Positions 17,999 through 32,100 of a stretch of 64,000 nucleotides of DNA are shown here, one piece after another; the stretch's first letter is position 1; each line of letters begins with the position of its first letter. The notes beneath the pieces are model-generated. The model did no database searches, had not been told where the DNA came from, and saw nothing but the letters and a program-made list of their open reading frames with translations. Origin of the DNA: Siphonodentalium dalli. Lineage: Eukaryota > Mollusca > Scaphopoda > Gadilida > Siphonodentaliidae. The stretch covers positions 171,311,107 to 171,375,106 of the forward strand of contig CP136061.1 in the NCBI GenBank assembly GCA_032622095.1. The letters are read 5' to 3'. The position numbers were made by a program, and so were the translations under genes.

Positions 17999-19356
17999 TT
18001 TTTTTTTGTGTTCACTGTGTCCTATTTATTAGTAGCTATACAGTTCTTATATACATCATAAGTAAACATTTGTTATGGCTGTTGTAAATGAATTACCAGG
18101 ATGACACTGCAAGCTATAATATTATAAAAACCTACAGTTCTTATAACATCATTGGTTTTGGTAAGTGATGTGAAGGTGTTTGGTGGATGTTGGGGGTTGG
18201 GTGTGGGCTGGTATTATCACGTTGGTCTGTGATTGAGTGTACAAAATCTCTTGTCAAGTGAACACCTGCACATTATGTATTTTCTAAACATCGAACATGT
18301 CTGAACCTATCATTGGTACAATAGCAGTGATATAATGTTACATCATCGGTGCTACCTGTAGTTTCGGTATATGATCGTAAGTGTGACTGGAGTGATAAGT
18401 GGTTATTACGTAATGTTGTTATAACAATGTCATCAAAGCAATTTCTATAATTGAGTGTCCTGGACGTATGCATGTTTTGGCTAACTAATTATCGTGTGAA
18501 TGACACAGTTTATCAACCTTAATTGATACTAACCCGTTTGTTCAGACATTAAATCGATATGTTTTCTGAATAGCATATAACTGTGAACGGGGAAATAATA
18601 TAATTCATTTGGTAAAGCAAAGGTGTGAAAGACACATTGTTACCACCAATGTCGCGTGTGTGATTGCGTGTACAGCGAATATGACAATTCATTCTGGAGG
18701 GTTGTAATTTCACATTACAATTTTCGACCGTTAGTGATTCAACATAGTACATCTCAATACTTCCAATAATTCACGATAATACACACCTGTCATATGGGAT
18801 AGAGAGAGTGTAAAGAATAAACGCTCTTTATTATTTATGTAAAAGTAATAGTGTCTATTTTCAGGTATGACAATTATATGAACTGCGTCCGATAAAACAC
18901 TGGAATGTATGCATTCATATCGATGGTCACAATGTCCAATAAAGCTATTTCTAAACATCGATTAATAAATACATTGAAACATTGGTTGAACAAAAAAAAA
19001 TAACGAAAGATATTACGCGCAAATAATTTAACATTCGACATTTTTTTAATATCGAGATTATCAGAAACCGAAAACTATTTATAAATTTTTTATTTAAACT
19101 TTTTTTGGAGAAATAATTTTGAGGGTTTTGAAATTTTTTCTTTTGAAATTTTGGGGTTTTAAAATTTTTTGGAAGTTTTGGGATTTTGAAATTTTTTGGA
19201 AGTTTTGGGATTTTGAAATTTTTTGGAAAAAATAAATTTTGGAAGTTTTGAATTTTTTTTTGGGTTTTGATATTTTGGGAATATTTTAGTACAACCAATT
19301 TTAGACCCCAAAGATTCTATTTTTAGATGTGGGGCGAACGAGGCGGCTATTCTTCT
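17999..19356. other. AT-rich non-coding region right of the ATPase
   Basis: No gene recognised. Contains a short direct repeat (ACAGTTCTTATA near 18030 and 18137), one exact AACGCTCTTT (18820-18829), and a T/A-rich tandem repeat (19100-19265). It should hold the promoter of the ATPase-led cluster and perhaps the end of the right element, but I see no terminal inverted repeat. Confidence 0.55.
19100..19265. repeat. T-rich tandem repeat
   Basis: Imperfect copies of a ~29-33-bp unit containing GGAAGTTTTGGGATTTTG. It generates a Lys/Pro/Asn-rich minus-strand reading frame by composition. Confidence 0.8.
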
Positions 19357-22300
19357 ACTATCTACAATTGTAGTCGGCTGCCTTGTGAACACTTTGAATA
19401 AATAAAAACATCGATCCGTCTCGATTGTCGTTCTTCCTGTTGATACAGTTGGTGTGACCATTCACAAACAGACTACCAGGAATTGTCACATGGGACTTAT
19501 GACAATCAATGAAGATCCGCATAAAAGCAGTCTTCCCTTCATGTTGATACTTCGAATATGAATATCCTGCTAATATTTATTAAATTAATTAATATGACAC
19601 ATGTTCGAGTTCATGTCACTGAGTTTACACTGTGTTGACTTTAGCGTGACATTAGAATACCATAGCAATAGGGGGAAATATATACAATAGTGTATGTGTC
19701 TCCCTAATAAATGTCAAAAGCAAATACGTATATTGTTTAAATAAATTATGAACATTTTCAGCTCTCCATATTAACGATATATGTATAGGCTATATACACA
19801 TACAAGAATCATCCTCCCATTCGAGAAATATTGTTAAATCGGATTCGTTCTTTGCTGCATGTAGTAACCTAATATTAGGGAGACACATATAAAATGCGTA
19901 TATGTCGCCCTAATGCGGATTGCTTAAATGTCCATCACTTCATTGTGGCATGCAACGTTTTAACTCAGCACATCACCGGTATATGTTCTACCTATATACA
20001 TATATACGCGAATAGTAAGTGAAAATGAGACAAGCTATCATGTTCAGTAGAATCGCCTGCGTTTGTATGTGCTAATCTGACATCAGCATGGGACATGTAG
20101 TATATATGTCGTCCTAATGGAGGTTCGGTGTACATGCAAGTTCTAGTATATATTTAATGTATCAGTTTAGAACAGTGTAGTGGTATATATCTTGCCAACG
20201 TTAGGTTGAACCAATCCTTAAAGCTCGAGCCGACGTTATCATTACAAAAATCGCGGGTGCCACTCAGAAATAAAGTATTACAGTTACCTGGCATTTTGGC
20301 TAAACATATATGTCGCCCTAATGGTGTAAAGTACATATCCACCATTTCAATATAACATGCGTGGATTAGTCACTGTTTCCTGTTTATTTATCGTTTTATA
20401 AAATATATGACAAAACGCAAATACATTTCCGAAAACTCAGTCGTGTTCCAGTATGCGGACTTGTGTACAGGTCAGTCGCAAAACGATTTTATGTAAATGA
20501 TAGGATCTTTTAAAGACTAAGATTCTTGTCCATGAAAGTTAGTTGCTCTTTTCGTTTGAGAGTGTTCATACTATTTCGATCCAAACGCAGACGAAGATAT
20601 GGATAGAGTGTTGCTGTTTCAAAACAATCTGTTGAATTGATACACATGATACCCACCTTAGTGCACTTGCAGCTATTTCTTCCACTTACTGGAGACACTG
20701 AAGTCTTGATCTAAGAAATCTTTAATTTTATTATGGAATTTAATCTGTGGTCAGTCATTAAAGATACGGGCGGCATTGGCGGAGGGTATTTTGTTAAAAT
20801 ATTCACCTCCATCAGAAACCGTTATAAACATAAAGAATAGTAAAATATAGACAGACTTTGTTCTTATACCAATCTGAAATCTGGCATAAACAGTATGTGA
20901 TTGGAATTTTTTTCCCTCGTTATGTAAACAAAAGCAAAAAAGACACGTTTCTTGGCTTTTGTTTAGACCCGATATGTTAAACATAAAGAGCGTTATTTGT
21001 TACTGTTTTTCTGATATGGAGATAATAATTTGCGTTTATATCATTTGTGTGTGATTAACCAATAGAATTGTGCTGTGTTATGTAAACAGAAGCACGGCGT
21101 TTGTAACACGATCAGGCTATTGTATACGTACACCATTGTACGTCTTGACAACAACATACTATTTACGCCCTAATTATGTTTGGCATATGAACAGAACTGT
21201 ATAGTTTTTATTTTCCTTCTGTTGTTGGCGATCTGAACAAATATGAATATTTCTGCATCGAATGCCACCCGTGCCTTTAAATGGTGCTTTGTGCCTTGTA
21301 TATACCACGAATGTAAGGACTATCTACAATTGTAGTCGGCTGCCGTGTGAACACTTTGAATAAAAAAAAACATCGATCTGTCTAGATTGTCGTTCTTCGT
21401 GTTGATGCTGTTGGTGTGACCATTCAAAGACTACCAGGAATTGTCACATGGAAGTTATGACAATAAATGGAGATCCGCATAAAAGCAGTGTGCCCTTCAT
21501 TTTGATACTTCCAATGTGAATATCCTGCTAAAATTTATGAAATTAATTAATATGACACATGTTCGCGTTCCTGTCACTGAGTTTACACTGTGTTGAGTTT
21601 AGCGTGACATTAGAATACCATAACAATAGGGGGACATATATACAATAGTGTATGTGTCGCCCTAAGAAATGTCAAAAGCAAATACGTATATTGTTTTAAT
21701 AAATTTTGAACATTTTTCAGCTCTCCATATTAACGATATATGTATAGGGTATATACAAATTCAAGAATCATCCTCCCATTCGAGAAATATTGTTAGGGCG
21801 ACATATATGTTTAGCCAAAATGCCAGGGAAAAATTGCCAATCACATACTGTTTATGCCAGATTTCAGATTGGTATAAGAACAAGGTCTGTCTAAATTTTA
21901 CTATTCTTTCTGTTTATGGGGGTTTTTGATGGATGTGAATATTTTAACAGCATACAATCCGCCAAATCCTCCCGTGTCTTTAATGACTAACCACAGATTA
22001 AATTCCATAATAAAATTTAAGATTTCTTAATTCAAGACTTTAGTGTCTCCAGTGAGTGGAAGAAATAGCTGCAAGTGCACTAAGGTGGGTGTCATGTGTA
22101 TCAATTCAACCGATTGTTTTTCAACAGCAACGTCTGCGTTTGGATCGAAATAGTATGAACACTCTCAAACGTAAAGAGCAACTAACTTTCATGGACACGA
22201 ATCTTAGTCTTTAAAAGGTCTCATCATTTACATATTTATTATCTCCATATCAGAAAAACAGTAACAAATAACGCTCTTTATGTTTACCATATTGGGTCTA

Positions 22301-25300
22301 AACAAAAGCCAAGAAACGTGACTTTTTTTCTTTTGTTTACATAACAAGGGAAAAATTTGCCAATCACATACTGTTTATGCCAGATTTCAGATTGGTATAA
22401 GAACAAGGTCTGTCTAAATTTTACTATTCTTTCTGTTTATGGCGGTTTTTGATGGATGTGAATATTTTAACAGCATACAATCCGCCAAATCCGCCCGTGT
22501 CTTTAATGACTAACCACAGATTAAATTCCATAATAAAATTTAAGATTTCTTAAGTCAAGACTTTAGTGTCTCCAGTAAGAGGAAGAAATAGCTGCAAGTG
22601 CACTAAGGTGGGTGTCATGTGTATCAATTCAACCGATTGTTTTGCAACACTCTATCCATACCTTCGTCTGCGTTTGGATCGAAATAATATGAACACTCTC
22701 AAACGAAAAGAGCAACTAACTTTCATGGACAAGAATCTTAGTCTTTAAAAGGTCTCATCATTTACATAAAACCGTTTTGCGACTGACCTGTACACAAGTC
22801 CGCATACTGGAACACGACGGAGCTTTCGGAAATGTATTTGCGTTTTGTCATATATGTTATACATGCGGCGATATACATATATATATATATCTATACGGGA
22901 ATAGAAAGTGAAAATGAGACAAGCTATCATGTTCAGTAGAATCGCCTGCGTTTGTATGTGCTAATCTGACATCAGGGAGACATATAAGTACTATAGTATA
23001 TATGTCGTCCTATTGGAGGTTCAGTGTACATGCAAGTTCTAGTATATATTTAATGTATCAGTTTAGAACGGTATAGTGGTATATATCTTGCCAACGTTAT
23101 GTTGAACCAATCCTTAAAGGTACGGTTGGCCTTGGCGGTTGGTATCCTGTGAAAATATTTCCACCCGTCAAAAACCGCCACAAACAGAATGAACATCAAA
23201 ATGTAGACATACTTTGTCCGCATACAAATAAGAAATATCGCATAAACATTATGTTATTGTCATATGTTTGACTACTGTTGTGTAAACAAGAGCATAAAAC
23301 GTTACTTTTCTGGTGTTTGTTTATATTATGATGGTAAACATAAAGAGCGTTCTTTGTTGGTGAATTCCTGATATGGAACTTATAAAGAGCGTTTATGCCA
23401 TTTGTGTGTGGTTAGTCAGTAGCATTGTGCTGTCTTCTGTAACACAATCAGGCTCTTGCTTAGGTAAAATATAGTATGTCTTTATGATAACATGCTGTTT
23501 ACGCGATGGTCATGGTTTATATGAACGAAACTCTATGCGTTTTAATGTTTTTCTGTTTACGGTGTTTGGAACAAATATAAATTTTTCGACAATTAAGGCC
23601 TCGCGTGCCTTTAAAGCTCGAGCCGACATTATCATTACAAAAATCGCCGGTGCCACTCATGAAGAAATAAAGTATTACAGTTACCTGGCATTTTGGCTAA
23701 ACATATATGTCGCCCTAATGGTGTAAATTACATATCCACCACTCCGATATAGCACGCGTGGATTAGTCAGTGTCTCCTGTTTATTTATCGCATTATATCG
23801 CCGCATGTATAAAATATATGACAAAACGCAAATACATTTCCGAAAGCTCCGTCGTGTTCCAGTATGCGGACTTGTGTACAGGTCAGTCGCAAAACGGTTT
23901 TATGTAAATGATGAGACCTTTTAAAGACTAAGATTCTTGTCCATGAAAGTTAGTTGCTCTTTTCGTTTGAGAGTGTTCATATTATTTCGATCCAAACGCA
24001 GACGAAGGTATCGATAGAGTGTTGCAAAACAATCGGTTGAATTGATACACATGACACCCACCTTAGTGCACTTGCAGCTATTTCTTCCACTCACTGGAGA
24101 CACTAAAGTCTTGACTTAAGAAATCTTAAATTTTATTATGGAATTTAATCTGTGGTTAATCATTAAAGACACGGGCGGATTTGGCGGATTGTATGCTGTT
24201 AAAATATTCACATCCATCAAAAACCGCCATAAACAGAAAGAATAGTAAAATTTAGACAGACTTTGTTCTTATACCAATCTGAAATCTGGCATAAACAGTA
24301 TGTGATTGGCAATTTTTTCCCTTGTTATGTAAATAAAAGAAAAAAAGTCACGTTTCTTGGCTTTTGTTTAGACCCAATATGGTAAACATAAAGAGCGTTA
24401 TTTGTTACTGTTTTTCTGATATGGAGATAATAAATTGCGTTTATATCATTTGTGTGTGATTAACCAATAGAATTGTGCTGTGTTATGTAAACAGAAGCAC
24501 GGCGTTTGTAACACGATCAGGCTCTTGTATACTACACCATTGCACGTCTTGACAACAACATACTATTTACGCCCTAATTATGTTTGGCATATGAACAGAA
24601 CTGTATATTTTTTTATTTTCCTTCTGTTGTTGGCGATCTGAACAAATATGAATATTTCTGCATCGAATGCCACCCGTGCCTTTAAATGGTGCTTTGTGCC
24701 TTGTATATACCACGAATGTAAGGACTATCTACAATTGTAGTCGGCTGCCGTGTGAACACTTTGAATATAAAAAACCATCGATCTGTCTAGATTGTCGTTC
24801 TTCGTGTTGATGCTGTTGGTGTGACCATTCAAAGACTACCAGGAATTGTCACATGGAAGTTATGACAATCAATGAAGATCCGCATAAAAGCAGTGTGCCC
24901 TTCATTTTGATACTTCGAATATGAATATCCTGCTAATATTTATGAAATTAATTAATATGACACATGTTCGAGTTCATGTCACTGAGTTTACACTGTGTTG
25001 ACTTTAGCGTGACATTAGAATACCATAGCAATAGGGGGACATATATACAATAGTGTATGTGTCTCCCTAAGAAATATGTAAAGCAAATACGTATATTGTT
25101 TAAATAAATTATGAACATTTTCAGCTCTCCATATTAACGATATATGTATAGGCTATATACAAATACAAGAATAATCCTCTCATTCGAGAAATATTGTTAA
25201 ATCGGATTCGTTCTTTGCTGCATGTAGTAACCTAATATTAGGGAGACACATATAAAATGCGTATATGTCGCCCTAATGCGGATTGTTTAAATGTCCATCG

Positions 25301-25369
25301 CTTCATTGTGGCATGCAACGTTTTAACTCAGCACAGCACCTGTATATGTTCTACCTATATATATATATA
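19357..25369. repeat. Long-unit tandem/mosaic repeat field, left part
   Basis: Made of diverged copies of a ~2.4-kb unit. Landmarks in order: CTATAGTATATATGTCGTCC, module A (GGTACGGTTGGCC...), a CATTTTGGCTAAACATATA block, GGATTAGTCA block, ACTAAGATTCTTGTCC block, module B (GACACGGGCGGATTTGG...), CTATCTACAATTGTAGTCGG, GAATATCCTGCTAA, CAGCTCTCCATATTAACG, TTAAATCGGATTCG, and GCACCGGTATATGTTCTAC. Between about 21797 and 22870 a rearranged stretch is in inverse orientation; one breakpoint is at a TTAGGGCGACATATATG arm. No convincing gene: ORFs are short, differ between copies and start mostly at non-ATG codons. Confidence 0.75.
21797..22870 (-). repeat. Inverted, internally duplicated segment of the 2.4-kb repeat
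   Basis: Sequence here is the reverse complement of blocks found in the forward direction at about 23690-24420. The module B part appears twice (about 21825-22020 and 22345-22550). It can pair with the forward copy to form a long hairpin. Confidence 0.65.
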
Positions 25370-26159
25370 CTAGAAGGTGACCCGACTTCGTCCGGGCTTT
25401 GACCTTGAATTGACCATTTTGAAGGTCAAGGTCAGGTGGGGTCAAACACCAACACCCCAAAAATGGTGGAAATCGGCCCAGCGGATACCGTGAAATCGGC
25501 CCAGCGGATACCGAGATACCCTATGCATCAAATTTCGTCCGTACAAATCCGCCAGTTTAACCCGATTTGATTTCCACTCAAGTATATAAACGCCTCATAT
25601 ACACACGCTCATTAATTATCAAGTTTCAACGTAAAGATAAATTACCATCGGTGCCCGAGATATCGCCAAGACGTCTGAAACAGTCAAATGCATCGGCCGG
25701 TTAAGCGTTAACGTGATCTAACGTTATGACCTCTAACGACGTCATAGAAGTTACGCATTGTTTTTATCCCGATGGAAGATAGTACCACTTCTTCTTGATA
25801 ATTGAGGCAGATAACTAAAACGGATACATACGCATTATATATCGTTGGAAAGAGGAAACACGAAAGATTCTCACAGTGTCATTATTATGACTGGCATTTT
25901 ATTATTCGCGCTGTTTCGAATCGATTTGTAAGCACCGAACTCAAATGAAAGTCCCGTAACACAGCCTAAAAACAGATTTGACCTCGGCACGTGAAAAGTT
26001 GACCTCGGATCTGAAAATCAATAGCCCCATGTTCGTTCCCGGGTCGAATTACGTGTCCGTACCAAGTTTGGTCGAAATCGGTCCAGCCGTGTTCGAGTCC
26101 ATCGCGAACACAGACACACACACACACACACACAGAGATCTTCCAAAATATATAATAGA
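25370..26159 (-). mobile_element. Non-autonomous Helitron-like element, minus orientation
   Basis: On the minus strand it starts TCTATTATATATTTTGGAAG (from 26159), next to a CA microsatellite, and ends with a hairpin (CCCGGAC/GTCGGG) shortly before CTAG (25373-25370). The 3' flank is T, as expected for Helitron insertion between A and T. The 5' side directly abuts the CTAG end of the adjacent array. 790 bp, no coding capacity. Confidence 0.75.
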
Positions 26160-29100
26160 CTAGCCGATGAGCCCGACGTTGTCCGGGCTATTCAAAAACC
26201 AGATTTCAAGTCGATAGCTACACCCATTTCCGAGATCTGGTCTGCGCATGCGCGAAGCTTGCGTCGCACGGGCCCGGCGACCCGATAAAATTCGTATCCG
26301 GGGCAAGATACATTCACATAGCAAATTTCAAGTCGATAGCTCCACCCGTTTCCGAGATCTGGTCTGCGCATGCGCGAAGCTGGCGTCGCACGGGCTCGGC
26401 GACCCGATGAAATTCGTATCCGGGGCAAGAAACATTCACATAGCAAATTTCAAGTCGATAGCTCCACCCGTTTCCGAGATCTGGTCTGCGCATGCGCGAA
26501 GCTGGCGTCGTACGGGCTCGGCGACCCGATAAAATTCGTATCCGGGGCAAGATACATTCACATAGCAAATTTCAAGTCGATAGCTCCACCCGTTTCCGAG
26601 ATTTCGTCTGCGCATGTGCGAAGCTGACGTCGCACGGGCTCGGCGACCCGATAAAATTCGTATCCGGGGAAAGATACATTCACATAGCAAATTTCAAGTC
26701 GATAGCTCCACCCGTTTCCGAGCTATCGTCTGCGCATGCGCTGCACGGGCGTCGCACGTACTCACCAATACGACAACGACCACCGCCTGGTCAAATTACA
26801 CACACGTACCAAGTTTCGTCCCGATCGGTCGAGAATCGTAGATTTGTATACATGACAGACAGACAAACAGACAAACAGACAGAGGTCTTCAAAATATATA
26901 TGACACTAGCCGATGAGCCCGACGTTGTCCGGGCTATTCAAAAACCAAATTTCAAGTCGATAGCTATTCAAAAACCTAATTTCAAGTCGATAGCTCCACC
27001 CGTTTCCGAGATCTGGTCTGCGCATGCGCGAAACTGGCGTGGCACGGGGTCGGCGACCCGATAAATTTCGTATCCGGGGCAAGATACATTCACATAGCAA
27101 ATTTCAAGTCGATAGCTCCACCCGTTTCCGAGATCTCGTCTGCGCATGCGCGAAGCTGGCGTCGCACGGGCTCGGCGACCCGATAAAATTCGCATCCGGA
27201 GCAAGATACATTCACATAGCAAATTTGAAGTCGATAGCTCCACCCGTTTCCGAGATCTCGTCTGCGCATGCGCTGCACGGGCGCCGCACGGGCTCGCCAA
27301 TACGACAACGTTCACCGCCTGGTCAAACTACACACACGTACCAAGTTTCGTCCCGATCGGTCGAGAATCGTAGATTTGTATAAATGACAGACAGACAGAC
27401 AAACAAACAAACAAACAGAGGTCTTCAAAATATATATGAGACTAGCCGATGAGCCCGACGTTGTCCGGGCTATTCAAAAACCAGATTTCAAGTCGATAGC
27501 TACACCCATTTCCGAGATCTGGTCTGCGCATGCGCGAAGCTTGCGTCGCACGGGCCCGGCGACCCGATAAAATTCGTATCCGGGGCAAGATACATTCACA
27601 TAGCAAATTTCAAGTCGATAGCTCCACCCGTTTCCGAGATCTGGTCTGCGCATGCGCGAAGCTGGCGTCGCACGGGCTCGGCGACCCGATGAAATTCGTA
27701 TCCGGGGCAAGAAACATTCACATAGCAAATTTCAAGTCGATAGCTCCACCCGTTTCCGAGATCTGGTCTGCGCATGCGCGAAGCTGGCGTCGCACGGGCT
27801 CGGCGACCCGATAAAATTCGTATCCGGGGCAAGATACATTCACATAGCAAATTTCAAGTCGATAGCTCCACCCGTTTCCGAGATTTCGTCTGCGCATGTG
27901 CGAAGCTGACGTCGCACGGGCTCGGCGACCCGATAAAATTCGTATCCGGGGAAAGATACATTCACATAGCAAATTTCAAGTCGATAGCTCCACCCGTTTC
28001 CGAGCTATCGTCTGCGCATGCGCTGCACGGGCGTCGCACGTACTCACCAATACGACAACGACCACCGCCTGGTCAAATTACACACACGTACCAAGTTTCG
28101 TCCCGATCGGTCGAGAATCGTAGATTTGTATACATGACAGACAGACAAACAGACAAACAGACAGAGGTCTTCAAAATATATATGACACTAGCCGATGAGC
28201 CCGACGTTGTCCGGGCTATTCAAAAACCAAATTTCAAGTCGATAGCTATTCAAAAACCTAATTTCAAGTCGATAGCTCCACCCGTTTCCGAGATCTGGTC
28301 TGCGCATGCGCGAAACTGGCGTGGCACGGGGTCGGCGACCCGATAAATTTCGTATCCGGGGCAAGATACATTCACATAGCAAATTTCAAGTTGATAGCTC
28401 GACCCGTTTCCGAGATCTCGTCTGCGCATGCGCGAAGCTGGCGTCGCACGGGCTCGGCGACCCGATAAAATTCGCATCCGGAGCAAGATACATTCACATA
28501 GCAAATTTGAAGTCGATAGCTCCACCCGTTTCCGAGATCTCGTCTGCGCATGCGCTGCACGGGCGCCGCACGGGCTCGCCAATACGACAACGTTCACCGC
28601 CTGGTCAAACTACACACACGTACCAAGTTTCGTCCCGATCGGTCGAGAATCGTAGATTTGTATAAATGACAGACAGACAAACAAACAAACAAACAGAGGT
28701 CTTCAAAATATATATGAGACTAGCCGATGAGCCCGACGTTGTCCGGGCTATTCAAAAACCAGATTTCAAGTCGATAGCTCCACCCGTTTCCGAGATCTGG
28801 TCTGCGCATGCGCGAAACTGGCGTGGCACGGGGTCGGCGACCCGATAAATTTCGTATCCGGGGCAAGATACATTCACATAGCAAATTTCAAGTCGATAGC
28901 TCCACCCGTTTCCGAGATCTCGTCTGCGCATGCGCGAAGCTGGCGTCGCACGGGCTCGGCGACCCGATAAAATTCGCATCCGGAGCAAGATACATTCACA
29001 TAGCAAATTTGAAGTCGATAGCTCCACCCGTTTCCGAGATCTCGTCTGCGCATGCGCTGCACGGGCGCCGCACGGGCTCGCCAATACGACAACGTTCACC

Positions 29101-32100
29101 GCCTGGTCAAACTACACACACGTACCAAGTTTCGTCCCGATCGGTCGAGAATCGTAGATTTGTATAAATGACAGACAGACAGACAAACAAACAAACAAAC
29201 AGAGGTCTTCAAAATATATATGAGACTAGCCGATGAGCCCGACGTTGTCCGGGCTATTCAAAAACCAGATTTCAAGTCGATAGCTACACCCATTTCCGAG
29301 ATCTGGTCTGCGCATGCGCGAAGCTTGCGTCGCACGGGCCCGGCGACCCGATAAAATTCGTATCCGGGGCAAGATACATTCACATAGCAAATTTCAAGTC
29401 GATAGCTCCACCCGTTTCCGAGATCTGGTCTGCGCATGCGCGAAGCTGGCGTCGCACGGGCTCGGCGACCCGATGAAATTCGTATCCGGGGCAAGAAACA
29501 TTCACATAGCAAATTTCAAGTCGATAGCTCCACCCGTTTCCGAGATCTGGTCTGCGCATGCGCGAAGCTGGCGTCGCACGGGCTCGGCGACCCGATAAAA
29601 TTCGTATCCGGGGCAAGATACATTCACATAGCAAATTTCAAGTCGATAGCTCCACCCGTTTCCGAGATTTCGTCTGCGCATGTGCGAAGCTGACGTCGCA
29701 CGGGCTCGGCGACCCGATAAAATTCGTATCCGGGGAAAGATACATTCACATAGCAAATTTCAAGTCGATAGCTCCACCCGTTTCCGAGCTATCGTCTGCG
29801 CATGCGCTGCACGGGCGTCGCACGTACTCACCAATACGACAACGACCACCGCCTGGTCAAATTACACACACGTACCAAGTTTCGTCCCGATCGGTCGAGA
29901 ATCGTAGATTTGTATACATGACAGACAGACAAACAGACAAACAGACAGAGGTCTTCAAAATATATATGACACTAGCCGATGAGCCCGACGTTGTCCGGGC
30001 TATTCAAAAACCAAATTTCAAGTCGATAGCTATTCAAAAACCTAATTTCAAGTCGATAGCTCCACCCGTTTCCGAGATCTGGTCTGCGCATGCGCGAAAC
30101 TGGCGTGGCACGGGGTCGGCGACCCGATAAATTTCGTATCCGGGGCAAGATACATTCACATAGCAAATTTCAAGTTGATAGCTCGACCCGTTTCCGAGAT
30201 CTCGTCTGCGCATGCGCGAAGCTGGCGTCGCACGGGCTCGGCGACCCGATAAAATTCGCATCCGGAGCAAGATACATTCACATAGCAAATTTGAAGTCGA
30301 TAGCTCCACCCGTTTCCGAGATCTCGTCTGCGCATGCGCTGCACGGGCGCCGCACGGGCTCGCCAATACGACAACGTTCACCGCCTGGTCAAACTACACA
30401 CACGTACCAAGTTTCGTCCCGATCGGTCGAGAATCGTAGATTTGTATAAATGACAGACAGACAAACAAACAAACAAACAGAGGTCTTCAAAATATATATG
30501 AGACTAGCCGATGAGCCCGACGTTGTCCGGGCTATTCAAAAACCAGATTTCAAGTCGATAGCTACACCCATTTCCGAGATCTGGTCTGCGCATGCGCGAA
30601 GCTTGCGTCGCACGGGCCCGGCGACCCGATAAAATTCGTATCCGGGGCAAGATACATTCACATAGCAAATTTCAAGTCGATAGCTCCACCCGTTTCCGAG
30701 ATCTGGTCTGCGCATGCGCGAAGCTGGCGTCGCACGGGCTCGGCGACCCGATGAAATTCGTATCCGGGGCAAGAAACATTCACATAGCAAATTTCAAGTC
30801 GATAGCTCCACCCGTTTCCGAGATCTGGTCTGCGCATGCGCGAAGCTGGCGTCGCACGGGCTCGGCGACCCGATAAAATTCGTATCCGGGGCAAGATACA
30901 TTCACATAGCAAATTTCAAGTCGATAGCTCCACCCGTTTCCGAGATTTCGTCTGCGCATGTGCGAAGCTGACGTCGCACGGGCTCGGCGACCCGATAAAA
31001 TTCGTATCCGGGGAAAGATACATTCACATAGCAAATTTCAAGTCGATAGCTCCACCCGTTTCCGAGCTATCGTCTGCGCATGCGCTGCACGGGCGTCGCA
31101 CGTACTCACCAATACGACAACGACCACCGCCTGGTCAAATTACACACACGTACCAAGTTTCGTCCCGATCGGTCGAGAATCGTAGATTTGTATACATGAC
31201 AGACAGACAAACAGACAAACAGACAGAGGTCTTCAAAATATATATGACACTAGCCGATGAGCCCGACGTTGTCCGGGCTATTCAAAAACCAAATTTCAAG
31301 TCGATAGCTATTCAAAAACCTAATTTCAAGTCGATAGCTCCACCCGTTTCCGAGATCTGGTCTGCGCATGCGCGAAACTGGCGTGGCACGGGGTCGGCGA
31401 CCCGATAAATTTCGTATCCGGGGCAAGATACATTCACATAGCAAATTTCAAGTCGATAGCTCCACCCGTTTCCGAGATCTCGTCTGCGCATGCGCGAAGC
31501 TGGCGTCGCACGGGCTCGGCGACCCGATAAAATTCGCATCCGGAGCAAGATACATTCACATAGCAAATTTCAAGTCGATAGCTCCACCCGTTTCCGAGAT
31601 CTCGTCTGCGCATGCGCTGCACGGGCGCCGCACGGGCTCGCCAATACGACAACGTTCACCGCCTGGTCAAACTACACACACGTACCAAGTTTCGTCCCGA
31701 TCGGTCGAGAATCGTAGATTTGTATAAATGACAGACAGACAGACAAACAAACAAACAAACAGAGGTCTTCAAAATATATATGAGACTAGCCGATGAGCCC
31801 GACGTTGTCCGGGCTATTCAAAAACCAGATTTCAAGTCGATAGCTACACCCATTTCCGAGATCTGGTCTGCGCATGCGCGAAGCTTGCGTCGCACGGGCC
31901 CGGCGACCCGATAAAATTCGTATCCGGGGCAAGATACATTCACATAGCAAATTTCAAGTCGATAGCTCCACCCGTTTCCGAGATCTGGTCTGCGCATGCG
32001 CGAAGCTGGCGTCGCACGGGCTCGGCGACCCGATGAAATTCGTATCCGGGGCAAGAAAGATTCACATAGCAAATTTCAAGTCGATAGCTCCTCCCGTTTC

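Noticed and set aside
5425-19356. Polinton terminal inverted repeats bounding the right element
   Set aside because: AAACATTGGTTGAAC occurs near 5947 and near 18970, but in direct, not inverted, orientation. No convincing inverted pair was found.
18951-19461. Lys/Asn/Pro-rich minus-strand ORFs
   Set aside because: Produced by a T-rich tandem repeat; no domain and no support.
20510-24103. Recurrent ~60-codon ORF starting SPVSGRNSCKC or SPVRGRNSCKC (20510, 22566, 23921)
   Set aside because: Occurs only because the repeat block recurs; it lacks an ATG and is shortened or broken in other copies (41461, 45965).
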